A stretch of 64,000 nt of DNA from Semisulcospira habei. Taxonomy: Eukaryota; Mollusca; Gastropoda; Semisulcospiridae. The notes under the pieces were generated by a model. The model was not told the origin of the DNA, made no database searches, and saw nothing but the letters and a program-made list of their open reading frames with translations. A program made the position numbers and the translations under genes. Positions 48,422 through 60,782 of the stretch are shown here, piece after piece (the first letter of the stretch is position 1; each line of letters begins with the position of its first letter). Where the stretch lies: assembly GCA_036245525.1 (NCBI GenBank), contig BTPG01000007.1, forward strand, positions 166,370,976-166,434,975, written 5' to 3'.

Positions 48422-49528
48422 TTAGGGTTTGTTTGGCCGGTGGTCGTCCGGCATACCTATTGTTTTATAGAAGAGGTTAGCTGCTCTTTCTGCTATTATG
48501 ATGTTGATGGGTCTCTGGCCGCACTCCGCCAGTAAAAGGAGGTTGGGGGTATGTCTTGGGACTCCCAAGACCACCCTCAGGGCCCCGACCTGGACTGTAA
48601 GGAGGTTTTTGTTAGAGTTTTGTTGAGGTTGGTGAGGAGGGGGGGCTGCATAAAGTAGCCTGGACATCACGTATGAGTGGTATAGATTTAGGAGTGATTT
48701 GGGGTCCGTGCCCCAATCTGCTCCGCTTACTTTGCGCATTAGGTTGATTCCTTTCCTGGCCGACTGACAGATTTGGTTTACGTATGGTGCCCAATTATTA
48801 TTGTGTGTGAATATTACTCCTAGGAATGTGACTTGTTTGCGGTATTCTATGTCGGTCTCGTCGATTTGAAGCTGAGGCACGGGGGTTCTTATACTTTGGT
48901 ATCTTTTGGCGCGGATGGTTTGAAATATGATAGCCTGGGTCTTTTGGGTAGAGATTTTTAGGCCTGCTCTAACTAGCCATTTCTCGACTCTTGTCAGGTC
49001 TTGTTGGAGTTCTTGAAGTCCCACTAGTTCCATTTTATTCCCTTTCCATTTGTTCGTGATTTTTCCTGTTAGGGACGTGTCGTCTGCGAATTGCATTATG
49101 TTACTGTTCCTGACTACGTGTTGTAGACCCGTGAGTAGGAGTGTAAATAGGAGGGGGCTGAGTACCGATCCTTGGGGTACCCCGTTATCTAAGGTGTATT
49201 CTTTGGATATCGCGTTGCCTAATCTGACTACTATCCGACGGTCGGCCAGGAAGGCTTGGACGAAGTTGTACATTTTGTTGGATATCCCTAGGTCGCCCAT
49301 CCTACTGAGTAATTTTTCGTGCCATACCATGTCATAAGCTTTTTCTATGTCTAAGAATATTCCCACCAGTTCGGTTCTCCTTTCCCGGTGGGTGTTTAGA
49401 ATTTCTTGTTGTAGGGAGGCCAAATGGTCTAGTGTGCTGCGTTTTTTCCTAAACCCGCTCTGTTGGGGTGGTAGGAGTTGGTGTTTTTCGCAGTAGGACG
49501 TGAGTCTGATTTTGAGAATTTTCTCCAA
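48422..49528 (-). pseudogene. LINE reverse transcriptase (I-like)
   Basis: Over 360 uninterrupted codons with SGFRKKRSTLDHLA, FLDIEKAYDMVWH, NGVPQGSVLSPLLF and an intact FADD box (MQFADDTSL). It ends at a stop where a frameshift (about 48420) separates it from RNase H. Catalytic residues are present, so decay is recent. Confidence 0.88.
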
Positions 49529-49664
49529 TAATTTACCCAGCTGAGATGTTAGTGCTATGGGCCTGTAGCTCCCTGGCTGGTGTGTCGGTTTGCCGGGTTT
49601 GGGAAGTGGGAATACTATTGCTTTTTTCCACTGGGTGGGGTATTGACCACTAGTGTATATGTCA

Positions 49665-50357
49665 TTAAATGGCTTGTTTCATGGACGGGTGACTTTTTTT
49701 TTTAATCATTTCGTATGTAATTAAGTCCGCTCCTGGGGCTTTGCCCTTCCCCGTACTTTGCAGGGCTTGGTTTAGTTCAATGATGGAGATTTCGCTGTCT
49801 AGTTCATAATTCTCTTTCCATGTGGGTCTTTCAAAACATTGACTAATGTGTGGTTTAAGGTCTTTGAATTCTGCTGTTAGGTTTTCGTTCGAGCTGGCCA
49901 TGCTGAAGGTGTGGGCTAGTATGTCTGCTTTTTCTTGTTCGGTAGCGTAAACCCTATGCTCAGTTTTTAGGGATGGCATGTCTGATCTTGGACCGTTATT
50001 GAGGGCTTTAATTTTGTCCCAGCTTTCCTTCATTTGGGATTTAATATTGATAGATTCTGTAAAGGTATGCCAGTCTGCTTTCTTGGCTTCTTTAATAGTT
50101 CTGTCGGCTATTGTTTTGGCACGTTTGTATTCTATTCTGTTTTCGGGCGTTCTATGTTTTTTCCAGATTTGAAGTTTTCGTTTCCTACTTTTTACAACGT
50201 GGTCACAGGCTTTGTTCCACCAGGATTTCCCTGGTTTCCCATTATCCGATCTGGTGGGGATGCTCTGCTTGACTGCTCGGATAATCTGGTCTGTGACGTG
50301 GGCCGTTTTGGTGTCTATGGTAGGCTCTTCATCCCATGCCGATGCGAACCTTGTGAG
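49665..50357 (-). pseudogene. LINE linker region before the reverse transcriptase
   Basis: Basic, Lys-rich segment with KSWWNKACDHVVKSRKRK and a GKGKAPGADLITYEMI block, the usual start of the reverse transcriptase fingers. The frame breaks at a 12-T run (49689-49700), one base out of phase with the reverse transcriptase. Confidence 0.8.
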
Positions 50358-50513
50358 AAGGAACTTCTGCCTACCTGCAAAGAAGACCACATTTTACTGC
50401 GGTTTCTGCAGGGGCATACATTCTATGGCTCCACCTAGAGCTAAATTTCCATGCATCTTAAGAGAGAACTAAAAAGGGGGAATGGGTTGCAGTCAAAATT
50501 TTAGTCAGTAATA
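50357..50513 (+). repeat. Dispersed repeat shared with 8625-8785
   Basis: Matches the reverse complement of the inverted-repeat core at 8625-8785: CTGCAGGGGCATACATTC, CCACCTAGAGCTAAATTTCC, GGGTTGCAGTC. It sits exactly at the 5' break of the LINE. Confidence 0.8.
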
Positions 50514-50602
50514 CACGAGACCAGAAGGTTTGACTGCTACGGTTTCGAAGACATTATTTGCATCTGTTAGGTGTGAACGGGTCTTGCCGTATACAGTTAA
50601 AG

Positions 50603-50751
<149 letters not shown>

Positions 50752-51641
50752 GGCCCCCAGGGGACGAGTTGCGTTGGTGGTGCGAGTAGTGGGGAACTCT
50801 TACAGCTCCTTCCCCGGGACCACCCTAGTCTAGGGCCTCTTGGCCTTCGCGAGGCACCCTCGTGTGTAATCCCTCCGGACTAGCATAGCATCCCTCTATC
50901 CCAAGACCGCCCGTGGGTGGTCCCTGGCCACATCCTCTCCGAGGTGACCGCAAAAACTGGGCAGCACGAGCCCCCAGGCTAAACACGGCGGATCTAGAGG
51001 AGAGAACCTCGAAAATTAATCAACATTGTCCTGCTGCCTTGCAGGCCTGGCCGCTTGGCTGCGGAAAGGCTAAGGGAGGAAAACCATGACATCAAAGCCC
51101 CCGTGTCTCCGGGGAAGGTTTTTGAGCCTGAGACTAGGACAAGGACAGTCTGATATAAAACCTACGACCCGAGGACCTCGATGCCATCGTCCCAGCGTGC
51201 TAGGCCATGGCAGACGAACCAAGGGTTTAAAGGATGGGGCCAGTACTGCGCACACTGCACTCCACCAAAAAGCTCCACCGCGCAGGCTTTAGGAAACGTC
51301 CACGGACCATGACACCGACCATTCCAAGTCCTGTAGCGACGGGCGAGGGGCGAAACGGCAGGTGAAAGATGTCACTGGAAGCTGCAGTCTCAAACCTGCG
51401 TGCAGGCGGTTCAGGATACAGGTCGCCTGATGTTGACCTGGGGATGACAACGTCACTCGGCACACCCTGAACGACCAAGCAGCCTTCTCTAGGGACAGCA
51501 CTGCTTGCTCCACACGGAGAGGGGCCTAGAAAAGGTGGCCTAACCAAAGCTCGACCCCTCGCAACCCCAGTTGGCTAGCCGCGGTCAACGGGCATCTTCT
51601 CCTGCGGTCAAAAAACAAGAAAGAATAACGGATCCACTCTC

Positions 51642-52514
51642 ATGACGACCACGACCGGACTCAACGTAGCATGCTGGAACATCCGAACCATGCGCGACAC
51701 AGCAGACAGCGGACGCCCTGAACGTCGCTCCGCCCTCATTGCCCATGAATTGCGGAGGTTAAACATCGACATCGCCGCGCTCAGCGAAGTACGCCTTCCG
51801 GACGAAGGCAGCCTCCAAGAACTTGGCGCTGGCTACACCCTCTACTGGTCAGGCAGGCCTGCATCAGAAAGACGGCTCTCAGGCGTGGGTTTCATGGTCA
51901 AGACCTCCATTGCGACTAAGCTGGAAAACCTACCAACGGGTCACTCAGACCGCATCATGTTCATGCGCCTCCCACTGAGACACCAGCAACACGTGACTCT
52001 TCTCAGTGTGTACTCCCCAACCCTCCTGGCAGAGTCTGCAGAAAAGGACAAGTTCTACACTGACCTGCGCAGCCTCCTACAGAGCACCCCTGCAGACGAC
52101 AAAGTCTTCATCCTTGGTGACTTCAACGCCAGAGTGGGCCAGGACTCTAAAACCTGGAAAGGAGTCCTCGGCAAGCATGGCGTCGGGAACTGCAATGACA
52201 ATGGCCGCCTACTGTTGGAGTTCTGCGCAGAGCAGCAACTGGTCATCACCAACACTACTTTTCAGCAAAAGGACAGTCAAAAGACCACCTGGATTCATCC
52301 TCGCTCCAAACACTGGCACCTTATCGACTATGTCCTAGTGCGTCAGAGGGACCGCAGCGACGTCCTCCTCACCAGAGTGATGCCCAAAGCAGAGTGCCAC
52401 ACTGACCACCGCCTTGTCCGCTGCAAACTCAGGCTCCACTTCAAGCCAAAACCCAAGAAATGGGGGCCCCCAAGAAAAAGCTTGATGTTGCCAGCCTTCA
52501 GCGTGACGATGTGA
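51642..52514 (+). CDS. LINE APE-type endonuclease domain
   Basis: This apurinic/apyrimidinic-like endonuclease nicks target DNA to prime reverse transcription. Motifs in order: ACWNIRTM (N-terminal catalytic Asn), ALSEVRLP (Glu), LLSVYSPT, LGDFNARVG, a Trp-Ile-His-Pro stretch, and HTDHRLVRCKLR (catalytic Asp-His). Starts at ATG 51642 in a favourable context. The useful frame ends near 52460 at a TGGGGGCCCCC run; past it this frame is out of phase and soon stops, while the next frame continues the protein. It is either a one-base indel, a sequencing error or, less likely, a frameshift site. Confidence 0.85.
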   Translation: MTTTTGLNVACWNIRTMRDTADSGRPERRSALIAHELRRLNIDIAALSEVRLPDEGSLQELGAGYTLYWSGRPASERRLSGVGFMVKTSIATKLENLPTGHSDRIMFMRLPLRHQQHVTLLSVYSPTLLAESAEKDKFYTDLRSLLQSTPADDKVFILGDFNARVGQDSKTWKGVLGKHGVGNCNDNGRLLLEFCAEQQLVITNTTFQQKDSQKTTWIHPRSKHWHLIDYVLVRQRDRSDVLLTRVMPKAECHTDHRLVRCKLRLHFKPKPKKWGPPRKSLMLPAFSVTM

Positions 52515-54869
52515 AAGCTGCCTTTCAGACAGATTTACAGCGCAGGCTCAAAGACACAGCGGACCCAGCAGACTCCTCCCCTGAAACACTCTGGGAACAA
52601 CTGAAAACTGCTATTGCAAAATCCTCTGCAGAAGTCTTGGGTTTCGCTAGAAAGAGGAGCAAAGACTGGTTTGACGAAAATGATGTAGAGATCCAGGAAC
52701 TCCTAGCACAAAAAAGAGCCGCCCATCAGGCCCACCTAGCCCAGACTTCCTGCCCTGTGAAGAAGTCTGCCTTCCGCCTCGTCTGCAGCAGTCTCCAGTG
52801 CAAGCTCAGAGACCTCCAGAACGAGTGGTGGACCAGACTCGCACAGAGGACCCAGCTCTGCGCTGACAACGGTGACTACAGGGGCTTCTACGAAGCACTG
52901 AAAGCAGTGTATGGCCCCAGGCACCTGGTACAGAGTCCCCTGCGAAGCGCTAATGGGCAGGCATTGCTCACAGATAATACCTCCATCTTGAACCGCTGTT
53001 CGGAGTACTTCCAGAGCCTCTTCAGCGCTGAGCGCACTGTTCAAGAAGCAGTCATCCTCCAAATCCCACACCTCCCAGTAAAGGTTGAATTGGACGAACC
53101 GCCCACCGCTGAAGAGACTCTCACAACCATCCACCAGCTCAAGAGTGGCAAAGCAGCAGGCATTGATGGAATACCGCCAGAGATCTGGAAACATGGAGGC
53201 CCAGCACTGCACAACAAGCTCCACTACCTCTTTCTATGCTGCTGGGAGGAAGGAACACTACCAAAGGATCTCCGTGATGCAGTCGTCATCACCCTGTACA
53301 AGAACAAAGGCGAGAAGTCTGACTGCTCCAACTATCGTGGAATTACGCTGCTGTCCATTGCCTGGAAAATTCTTGCAAGGCTGCTCCTGAATCGGCTGGT
53401 ACCTGCTATCGCCGAAGACCACCTCCCAGATGGTCATTGTGGCTTCAGAGCCAACAGGAGCACCACCGACATGGTCTTTGTGCTGAGACAGCTTCAGGAG
53501 AAGTGCCGCGAGCAGAACAAAAGGCTGTCCTTAACGTTTGTTGACCTAACAAAAGCGTTCGACACTGTTAGCAGGCAAGGCATGTGGCAAATCCTGGAGC
53601 GACTTGGCTGTCTCCCAAAGTTCCTCAGCATGATCGTCCAGCTACACGAGGACCAGCAAGGCCAGGTCAGACTCAACAATGACTTCTCAGAACCATTCCC
53701 TATTCTCAACGGTGCAAAGCAGGGCTGCGTGCTTGCACCGACCCTCTTCACCTTCTTTTTTAGCATGATGTTGCAGCAGGCCACAGTGGACCTCGACGAT
53801 GATGATGCAGTGTACATCAGGTATCGTCTCGATGGCAGCCTGTTCAACCTCAGACGACTGCAGGTCCACACCAAAACCCTAGACCAACTGATTCGTGAGC
53901 TGCTTTTTGCTGATGACGCTGCCCTCGTTGCACACACAGAGAGAGCCCTGCAGCGCATCACGTCCTGCTTCGCAGACGCTGCCCAGCTCTTTGGACTCGA
54001 GGTCAGTCTGAAAAAGACAGAGGTCCTTCATCAGACGGCACCCACGGTAGAGCATCGCCCTCCCCACATCACCATTGGCGAGTCTGAACTAAAGTCAGTG
54101 CACCAGTTTACTTACCTTGGCTGCATCATCGCGTCGGACGCCAAGTTGGACAAGGAGCTGGACAGCAGGCTGGCAAAAGCGAACAGCGCTTTCGGGCGAC
54201 TATTCAAGCGGGTGTGGCACAATCAACAGCTGAAAACAGGCACCAAGATCAGCGTGTACAGAGCTGTCGTCCTCACCACCCTGCTGTATGGTTCCGAGTC
54301 ATGGGCCCTCTACCGCAGCCAACTACGACTTCTCGAACGCTTCCACCAGCGCTGCCTGCGTACCATCCTGGGCATTCACTGGAGTGACTATGTCACCAAC
54401 GTCGAGGTCCTTGAACAGGCAGAAACTGTGAGCATCGAGGCTTTGCTGCTGCGGACGCAGCTTCGCTGGGCGGGGCATGTCTCCAGGATGGAGGATCATC
54501 GCCTACCCAAGATCACCCTGTTTGGCGAGCTTGCCACTGGACACCGAGACAGAGGGGCACCAAAGAAGAGATACAAAGACTGTCTCAAGAAGTCACTTAG
54601 TGCCTGCCAAATTGACCACCGCCAGTGGTCTTCGCTTGCTGCGGACCGTGGCACCTGGCGCTCCACCATTTACAAGGCAGCCGTCTCCTTTGAGGACTCT
54701 CGCAGAGCTAGCCTTATGGACAAGCGGCTCAGGAGAAAAAAACAGAGATGCCGCAACTCAGAACCCTGGCCAGACCTTCCCCTGCAGCCACTGCGGTCGA
54801 ACCTGCCTGTCCGGGATTGGCCTCCGCAGCCACGAGGAGGCCTGCAGACGTCGTGGGCAACCCCTATAA
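52460..54869 (+). CDS. LINE reverse transcriptase with C-terminal zinc finger
   Basis: Long open frame with GKAAGIDGIPPEIWKH (about 53150), SNYRGITLLS, HCGFRANRSTTDM, FVDLTKAFDTVSRQG, NGAKQGCVLAP and the catalytic ELLFADDAAL (about 53900). A thumb region (HQFTYLGCII) follows, and a C-terminal block (LRWAGHVSRMEDHRLPK) common to RTE-like proteins. At a 7-A run (54736-54742) the frame slips. The next frame ends with FPCSHCGRTCLSGIGLRSHE and a final Cys, a C2HC-type finger, stopping at 54869. All catalytic residues are intact. Confidence 0.86.
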
Positions 54870-54895
54870 AATCTTCGTTCGCGAAGTCAAGCCAA

Positions 54896-55979
54896 GAGAG
54901 AGCGTGCGTGCGTGTGTGTAGGTGGGTGCGTGCGTGAGCCGGTGTGCCTGGGAGTGGTGGGCCAGGGCGGAGTGATTGTTTTGGTCAGTAACCAAATAAA
55001 AGTCATCCGTTGGTTTTCCTATTTTCGTGCCTGTATATAAATACTTTTGAAGCATCAACCCTCATTGTCGTGCAGTCACTCCATTTTCCGACAATGTGAT
55101 TGGTCAGTACCTAAAAATCGCAGGGGATATGCCCCATTGCCTACCCCTTAGAACCATTGCCTCACCTGTAATTGTTAGTCGGCTGGCCAATCCGCAGTTC
55201 TAGTATCGCGCACGAATCTGTCATAGGTCCTTCGTCTGAACGCTTAGATCAGGGCAGTCCGGCACCTTACATAATAAATAATCGGAAACACAAAGATCAA
55301 ATGGTGGTAGTCGATAGGGAAATAAAGGAAATGTACCTTATTTCGGAATGACTCAAGGGGTGAGTACACTACACAAAGTGCTACACAAACGTTTCGCAAT
55401 TCAAACTCTGAGCTGAGAGAGGTCGAAACTTTCCATTGTGCTTGTCAACACTGTTTAGAAAGCAAAATCTGTTGCCACTCGTGCAGTACGAAAGAAAGAG
55501 AAATAAAGAAAGAAAATGTGACAGATCAATGACATCAGTTTTTGTTGAAATGATCGCGTCATTGTTGAATGCGTGTGTGAGCTCAGCCCGCTGGTTGGCG
55601 ATAAATGCCAACAATACATGCTTCATTTACGAAATCAGATCTACCGTATATATCCAGTCGCTTGCCACGCAGTCCTGCGCTCAAAATTTATAAGTTGTAT
55701 CACTTGAGACAAGTCCGCAATTCCTTGCTAACGATTTTGAAATTGAGTGTCACTGGCTGCTTAGAAGCAGCACCGCTGGCAAACGTTTTGAAATTCGATG
55801 ACGTTTTGCTTACAACAAAATTCGATAAAGTTTTGTTGTAAAGAAAATAAATGCTGTGTTGTCTCAACAGATTCACGATGCGCTGGTTTTACTGCGGAAG
55901 GGCTTTAAAGGCGCTTTGCCGTAAGCAGAAGCTCTTTGCATGGTCAGTGAACTTCACTCCAGAAATATTGCATCAATGA

Positions 55980-55981
<2 letters not shown>
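54896..55981. other. Unassigned
   Basis: Continuation of the GCGT-rich microsatellite to about 54937, then AT-rich DNA without recognisable gene. Confidence 0.4.
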
Positions 55982-56150
<169 letters not shown>

Positions 56151-56256
56151 ACTGATGTCGCAGTCTTGTTGAATTCAGTTGGAAATCAGAAATATGATGC
56201 GTTTTTATGTATACATCATTTGCAGACTTCATGGCGAAGCTTACTTGAACGAGCAC

Positions 56257-56641
56257 ACAGGTTGTCTCCCACGATTCGCTACCGCTTAACGGTAACCAAC
56301 GAGGGAGTTTGGTTTAGAGGACTGATAAAGGGATGGTCGTCGGACTTTTTTTCTCTCCTGAAAATAGTTGTGTGTTTTGAACATAGTGGGCCCAATGGAC
56401 ACAAGAATCAAAATTGAGAACACAGAACTCCTGTTGGTGGACTAAATTATTTTATTATCGCAGTGACGTTAACATGTGGAAAATGATTATGCTTACGAAA
56501 TCCTGTCAATACGATCGGATCCAAGTACTCCATTACGTCCAATTAGTCCATTACACGAAAGCTGCAAATAACCACTCCAGCCCTCCAAGACATGCAAAAT
56601 CAGCGCACTGGTTGTCTCCCTCGAGCGAGACAATCAGTGTG
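56257..56641. repeat. Two group J hairpins
   Basis: 56257-56302 (CACAGGTTGTCTCCC, CGCTACCGCTTAACGGTAACC) is partial. 56606-56641 (GCACTGGTTGTCTCCCTCG, CGAGACAATCAGTG) is a compact hairpin. Nothing is recognised between them. Confidence 0.65.
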
Positions 56642-57628
56642 ACAAAACCACGTCATCTCTGCAAGGGGTATACCGATCTACTCTCTTTCTAGCATTAATT
56701 GACGACCCTCACATCTGTGTTGATCCTTATGTGGAGTAGGTTACTGCAGTTTATGAGTAATAAACTGTTAACAAGAGCACCCTGGGATACAGACAGCCTC
56801 GTCTTGAGTTTCTCATTTGCATAGATCGAAGACTGCTGAGACTAAAACAGGAACACATTTGTATGCAGGTCGCTCGCTTCATGTTACGAAGGGTCTTTGC
56901 CCTTTTGTGATCGTTTATGATATATTTTGGTAAAGGGAGGTGGGGGCTGATGGTGGCGAGGGTTGCGGGGGTGGGGGTAGGGGTAGGGGGGGGGGAGGGG
57001 GAAATGGGGTTTATGGAGTCGATTTTAGTTGTTAGTGTGCGTCTGGAGTGTCTTGGTCAAACCTCGTTGTCTTCCTACCGTTTTGCGGGAGTACTTCACA
57101 GATACACCCACTTGGGGAGTACGCCACAATTACGTTTCTATTCAAATGAGATGCTAAGCATAAGTGTTCTTGTGGCGTAAGATCCAAAAGTACAGATCGG
57201 CGCATAAATGACCGTGTTTCGGTCATTTTCTGTGCCGGTCAGTACTTTTGAAACCTTTCGCATTTGGCCCTGATCCTAGAAAGTCTAAGCAGAAAGCTAC
57301 TTTTGGTCCCGGCCATAGAATGAAGGATGATCAGTGGCTTGGCGTATGTAGTGGGCGGGGAAAACATTTTTCTGAACATCTCCCTTGGGGTTTTGTAATG
57401 TCGTTTATTTTCCCCTTGGCGTACAAAACACTCGTCACACTCAAAACCAATTAATTGTTCCGCTTTTAGATGCAGCAGCGGGGTGTGGTTCGCCGCCAGA
57501 AAAGGAAAATCACTTATCTCAGTGATTCAAAACAGCACGCTTGCAAACAATTATTGAATCAAAACAAAATATACAAAATATAAAAAAAAAATTAAAAAAA
57601 TTATCTATAGCTTTTTAATCTTCATTTT
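56642..57628. other. Unassigned
   Basis: G-rich patch with GGGGTAGGGGTAGGGGG at 56968-57000; a hairpin at 57187-57250 (CAAAAGTAC...GTACTTTTG) containing GACCGTGTTTCGGTC. No gene. Confidence 0.4.
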
Positions 57629-57699
57629 TGGCTCACGTGCGAGGAAAAAGTGAGTCTAGGTTTTGGGCCAGAGGTCGTCCGTCCGTCGTCCGTTGGCTC

Positions 57700-58621
<922 letters not shown>

Positions 58622-59058
58622 TCCGGTCCGCTGTCCGCCGTCGTCCGTGGTGAACTTTAACGTTGGCATTTTCTCTGAGACTATTCAAGCCGCAGTCTTC
58701 AAACTTGACCCAAGGATACTTTGTGGCAAGACCTTTCTAAACATATCAATTTGAGTGACCTCTCACAAAGATCAAGGTCACAGGGGATCAGGGAATATAT
58801 CAAAACTAGCTATACTTTGGCATATTTTTTTTCACAAATAATATTCACAACTTCAAACCCGAACTTGGTACAAAGGTACCTAATGGTAAGACCTTTCTAT
58901 ACATACTAATTTGGTTGATCCCTCGGAAAGGTCAAGGGTCACAAGCGCTCAGGAAATAGGTGAAAAATAGCCATATTTTGACAAAAGATGTTTTTTCTCA
59001 AATACTGTTCACAACTTCAAACCCAAACTTGCTACAGAGATACCTGATGGTAAGACCT

Positions 59059-59719
59059 ATCTATGCATACTTCACTGCACAAATTACAGAGCTGAGGTGG
59101 AAGCCCTGGTCCGCGCTGCAAACACCCTTAGTGGCACTGCAGACCCTGATGCCCAGATTGTCTTTCTGACTGATACCATGTCTGTCCTTGAGGCAGCAAC
59201 AGCAAGCAAACTGCCACGTCTACAAGAGGCACTGCAAAACATCAAGTGCACCAAACTGGTGCTGCAGTGGATCCCTTCACACTGTGGCATCTACGGCAAT
59301 GAAGAAGCTGACAGAATGGCAAAAGTGGGCGCAGAGAAAGAACAAGACGAAAATGGAGTCAGCTTCACAGAGATGAAGACCATCATTAAGTCTGTGACAA
59401 CGGCCCCTAGACAGTTACATCAGCAGTCCAGACAAGAGCAGGTGACCATTTTCCGTCTGAGGACCGGGCACAACCGACTCAATTTCCACCTGCACAGACG
59501 CTTCCACCTCGTGCCATCTCCCCTGTGCCCTTGTGGAGAAGCAGAGCAGACCACAGAGCACATCCTCCCGGACTGTGGGAACCACCAGCTGCTGAGGGAG
59601 GAGATATGGCCGAAGCCCGCCAAAAGCCTGTGGAGGCGTTACAGAAAACCACAGATTTCATTTTGAGAGCCAAACTCCAAGTGTGACGGCGTTCGAGAAG
59701 AAGACGATCTATGCATACT
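59059..59719 (+). mobile_element. 5'-truncated LINE (RNase H end) with 13-bp target duplication
   Basis: 59072-59706 is flanked by ATCTATGCATACT (59059-59071, 59707-59719). It carries the RNase H domain (FTAQITE, LTDTMSVLEA, WIPSHCGIYGNEEADRMAK), a CPCGEAEQTTEHILPDC motif, a stop at 59664-59666 and a GAAGAAGAC end. A frameshift lies near 59095. It is a different lineage from the RNase H at 47337. Confidence 0.92.
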
Positions 59720-60392
59720 AATCTGGATGACCCCTCGGAAAGGTCAAGAGTCACAACTGCTCAGAAAATAGTCCGAAATAGCCATATTTTGACAAAAGAT
59801 GTTTTTTATTCTTTTCAAATACTGTTCACAACTTTAAACTCAAACTTGCTGCAGAGACCTTTCTATGCACACTAATTTGGTTGATCCCTCAGAAAGGTCA
59901 AGCCCCGGGTCACGAGAGCTCAGGAAATAGGTAAAAAAATAGCCATATTTTGACAAACGATGTTTATTTCTCAAATACTATTCACAACTTCAAACCCAAA
60001 TTTGGCACAGAGATATCTGATCTATGCGTACTAATTTGGATAACCCCTTGGAAAGGTCAAGGCTCACAAGAGGCTGGCAAATGTGTGTAAAATGCAGATT
60101 TTTGATAAAATCGTAGGTGGTATTGTCCACATTTTTGCAAAATTTTCAACCAAATTTTGCACAAAGATAGCTGATGATAAGACCTTCCTATGCATACTAT
60201 AGTTGACTCATCACAAAGGTCAAGGGTCAGGGGTGGGGGGTGGGTTGACAGGTGTGTGAAAAATGCTTACCTGGATTTTGCTGATGCAGAAGCTAGCCCT
60301 TGTGAAGGTCACACATATGTAAATCGGTCATACACGTGAGCCATAATAGCTTTTCCTTTCTTGTTTCGATTTATCTTTGTGTTTCACGTGCT

Positions 60393-60393
<1 letters not shown>

Positions 60394-60487
<94 letters not shown>
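60394..60487. repeat. (GA)n microsatellite
   Basis: Perfect GA array. Confidence 0.95.
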
Positions 60488-60491
<4 letters not shown>

Positions 60492-60672
60492 GTTCGTAAG
60501 CCAGAACTGAGAAATCGGAAGTGAGTTACCGGGACTGATTTAGACCGGATTCACTTCCGGGTCAAGCCACCATAACACTTCAGTTTGCCCGGTAAATTTA
60601 GGTAAATCGGCAAGCCTGTTATAACGGGCTGTGTGACAATGTGACAGTTGTCACACAACAATTGATTGAATG

Positions 60673-60728
60673 CACGTGACGTCACACAGCCAGCGTCGTA
60701 CACACGTCGTCTGCACTCGGCCATCTTG
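60673..60728 (+). promoter_or_regulatory. THAP gene promoter elements
   Basis: An E-box CACGTG (60673-60678) overlaps a full cAMP-response palindrome TGACGTCA (60677-60684). A YY1-type CCATCTTG follows at 60721-60728. The ATG is 55-106 bp downstream, consistent with a TATA-less start region. Placement is by motif only. Confidence 0.55.
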
Positions 60729-60782
60729 TGCAGTGAGATACCGCGAACACTAGTAACAACGAACATTGCAATCGACAAAGAT

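Larger units (their letters stand above)
47300..50357 (-). mobile_element. I/Nimbus-like LINE with RNase H, 5'-truncated
   Basis: Minus strand: connecting region (50357-49665), reverse transcriptase, RNase H, Cys/His motif, a 3' UTR of about 40 bp, then the C run (plus-strand G run). The endonuclease is absent: homology starts abruptly at about 50357, where a different dispersed repeat begins. RNase H after the reverse transcriptase places it in the I superfamily. Confidence 0.85.
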
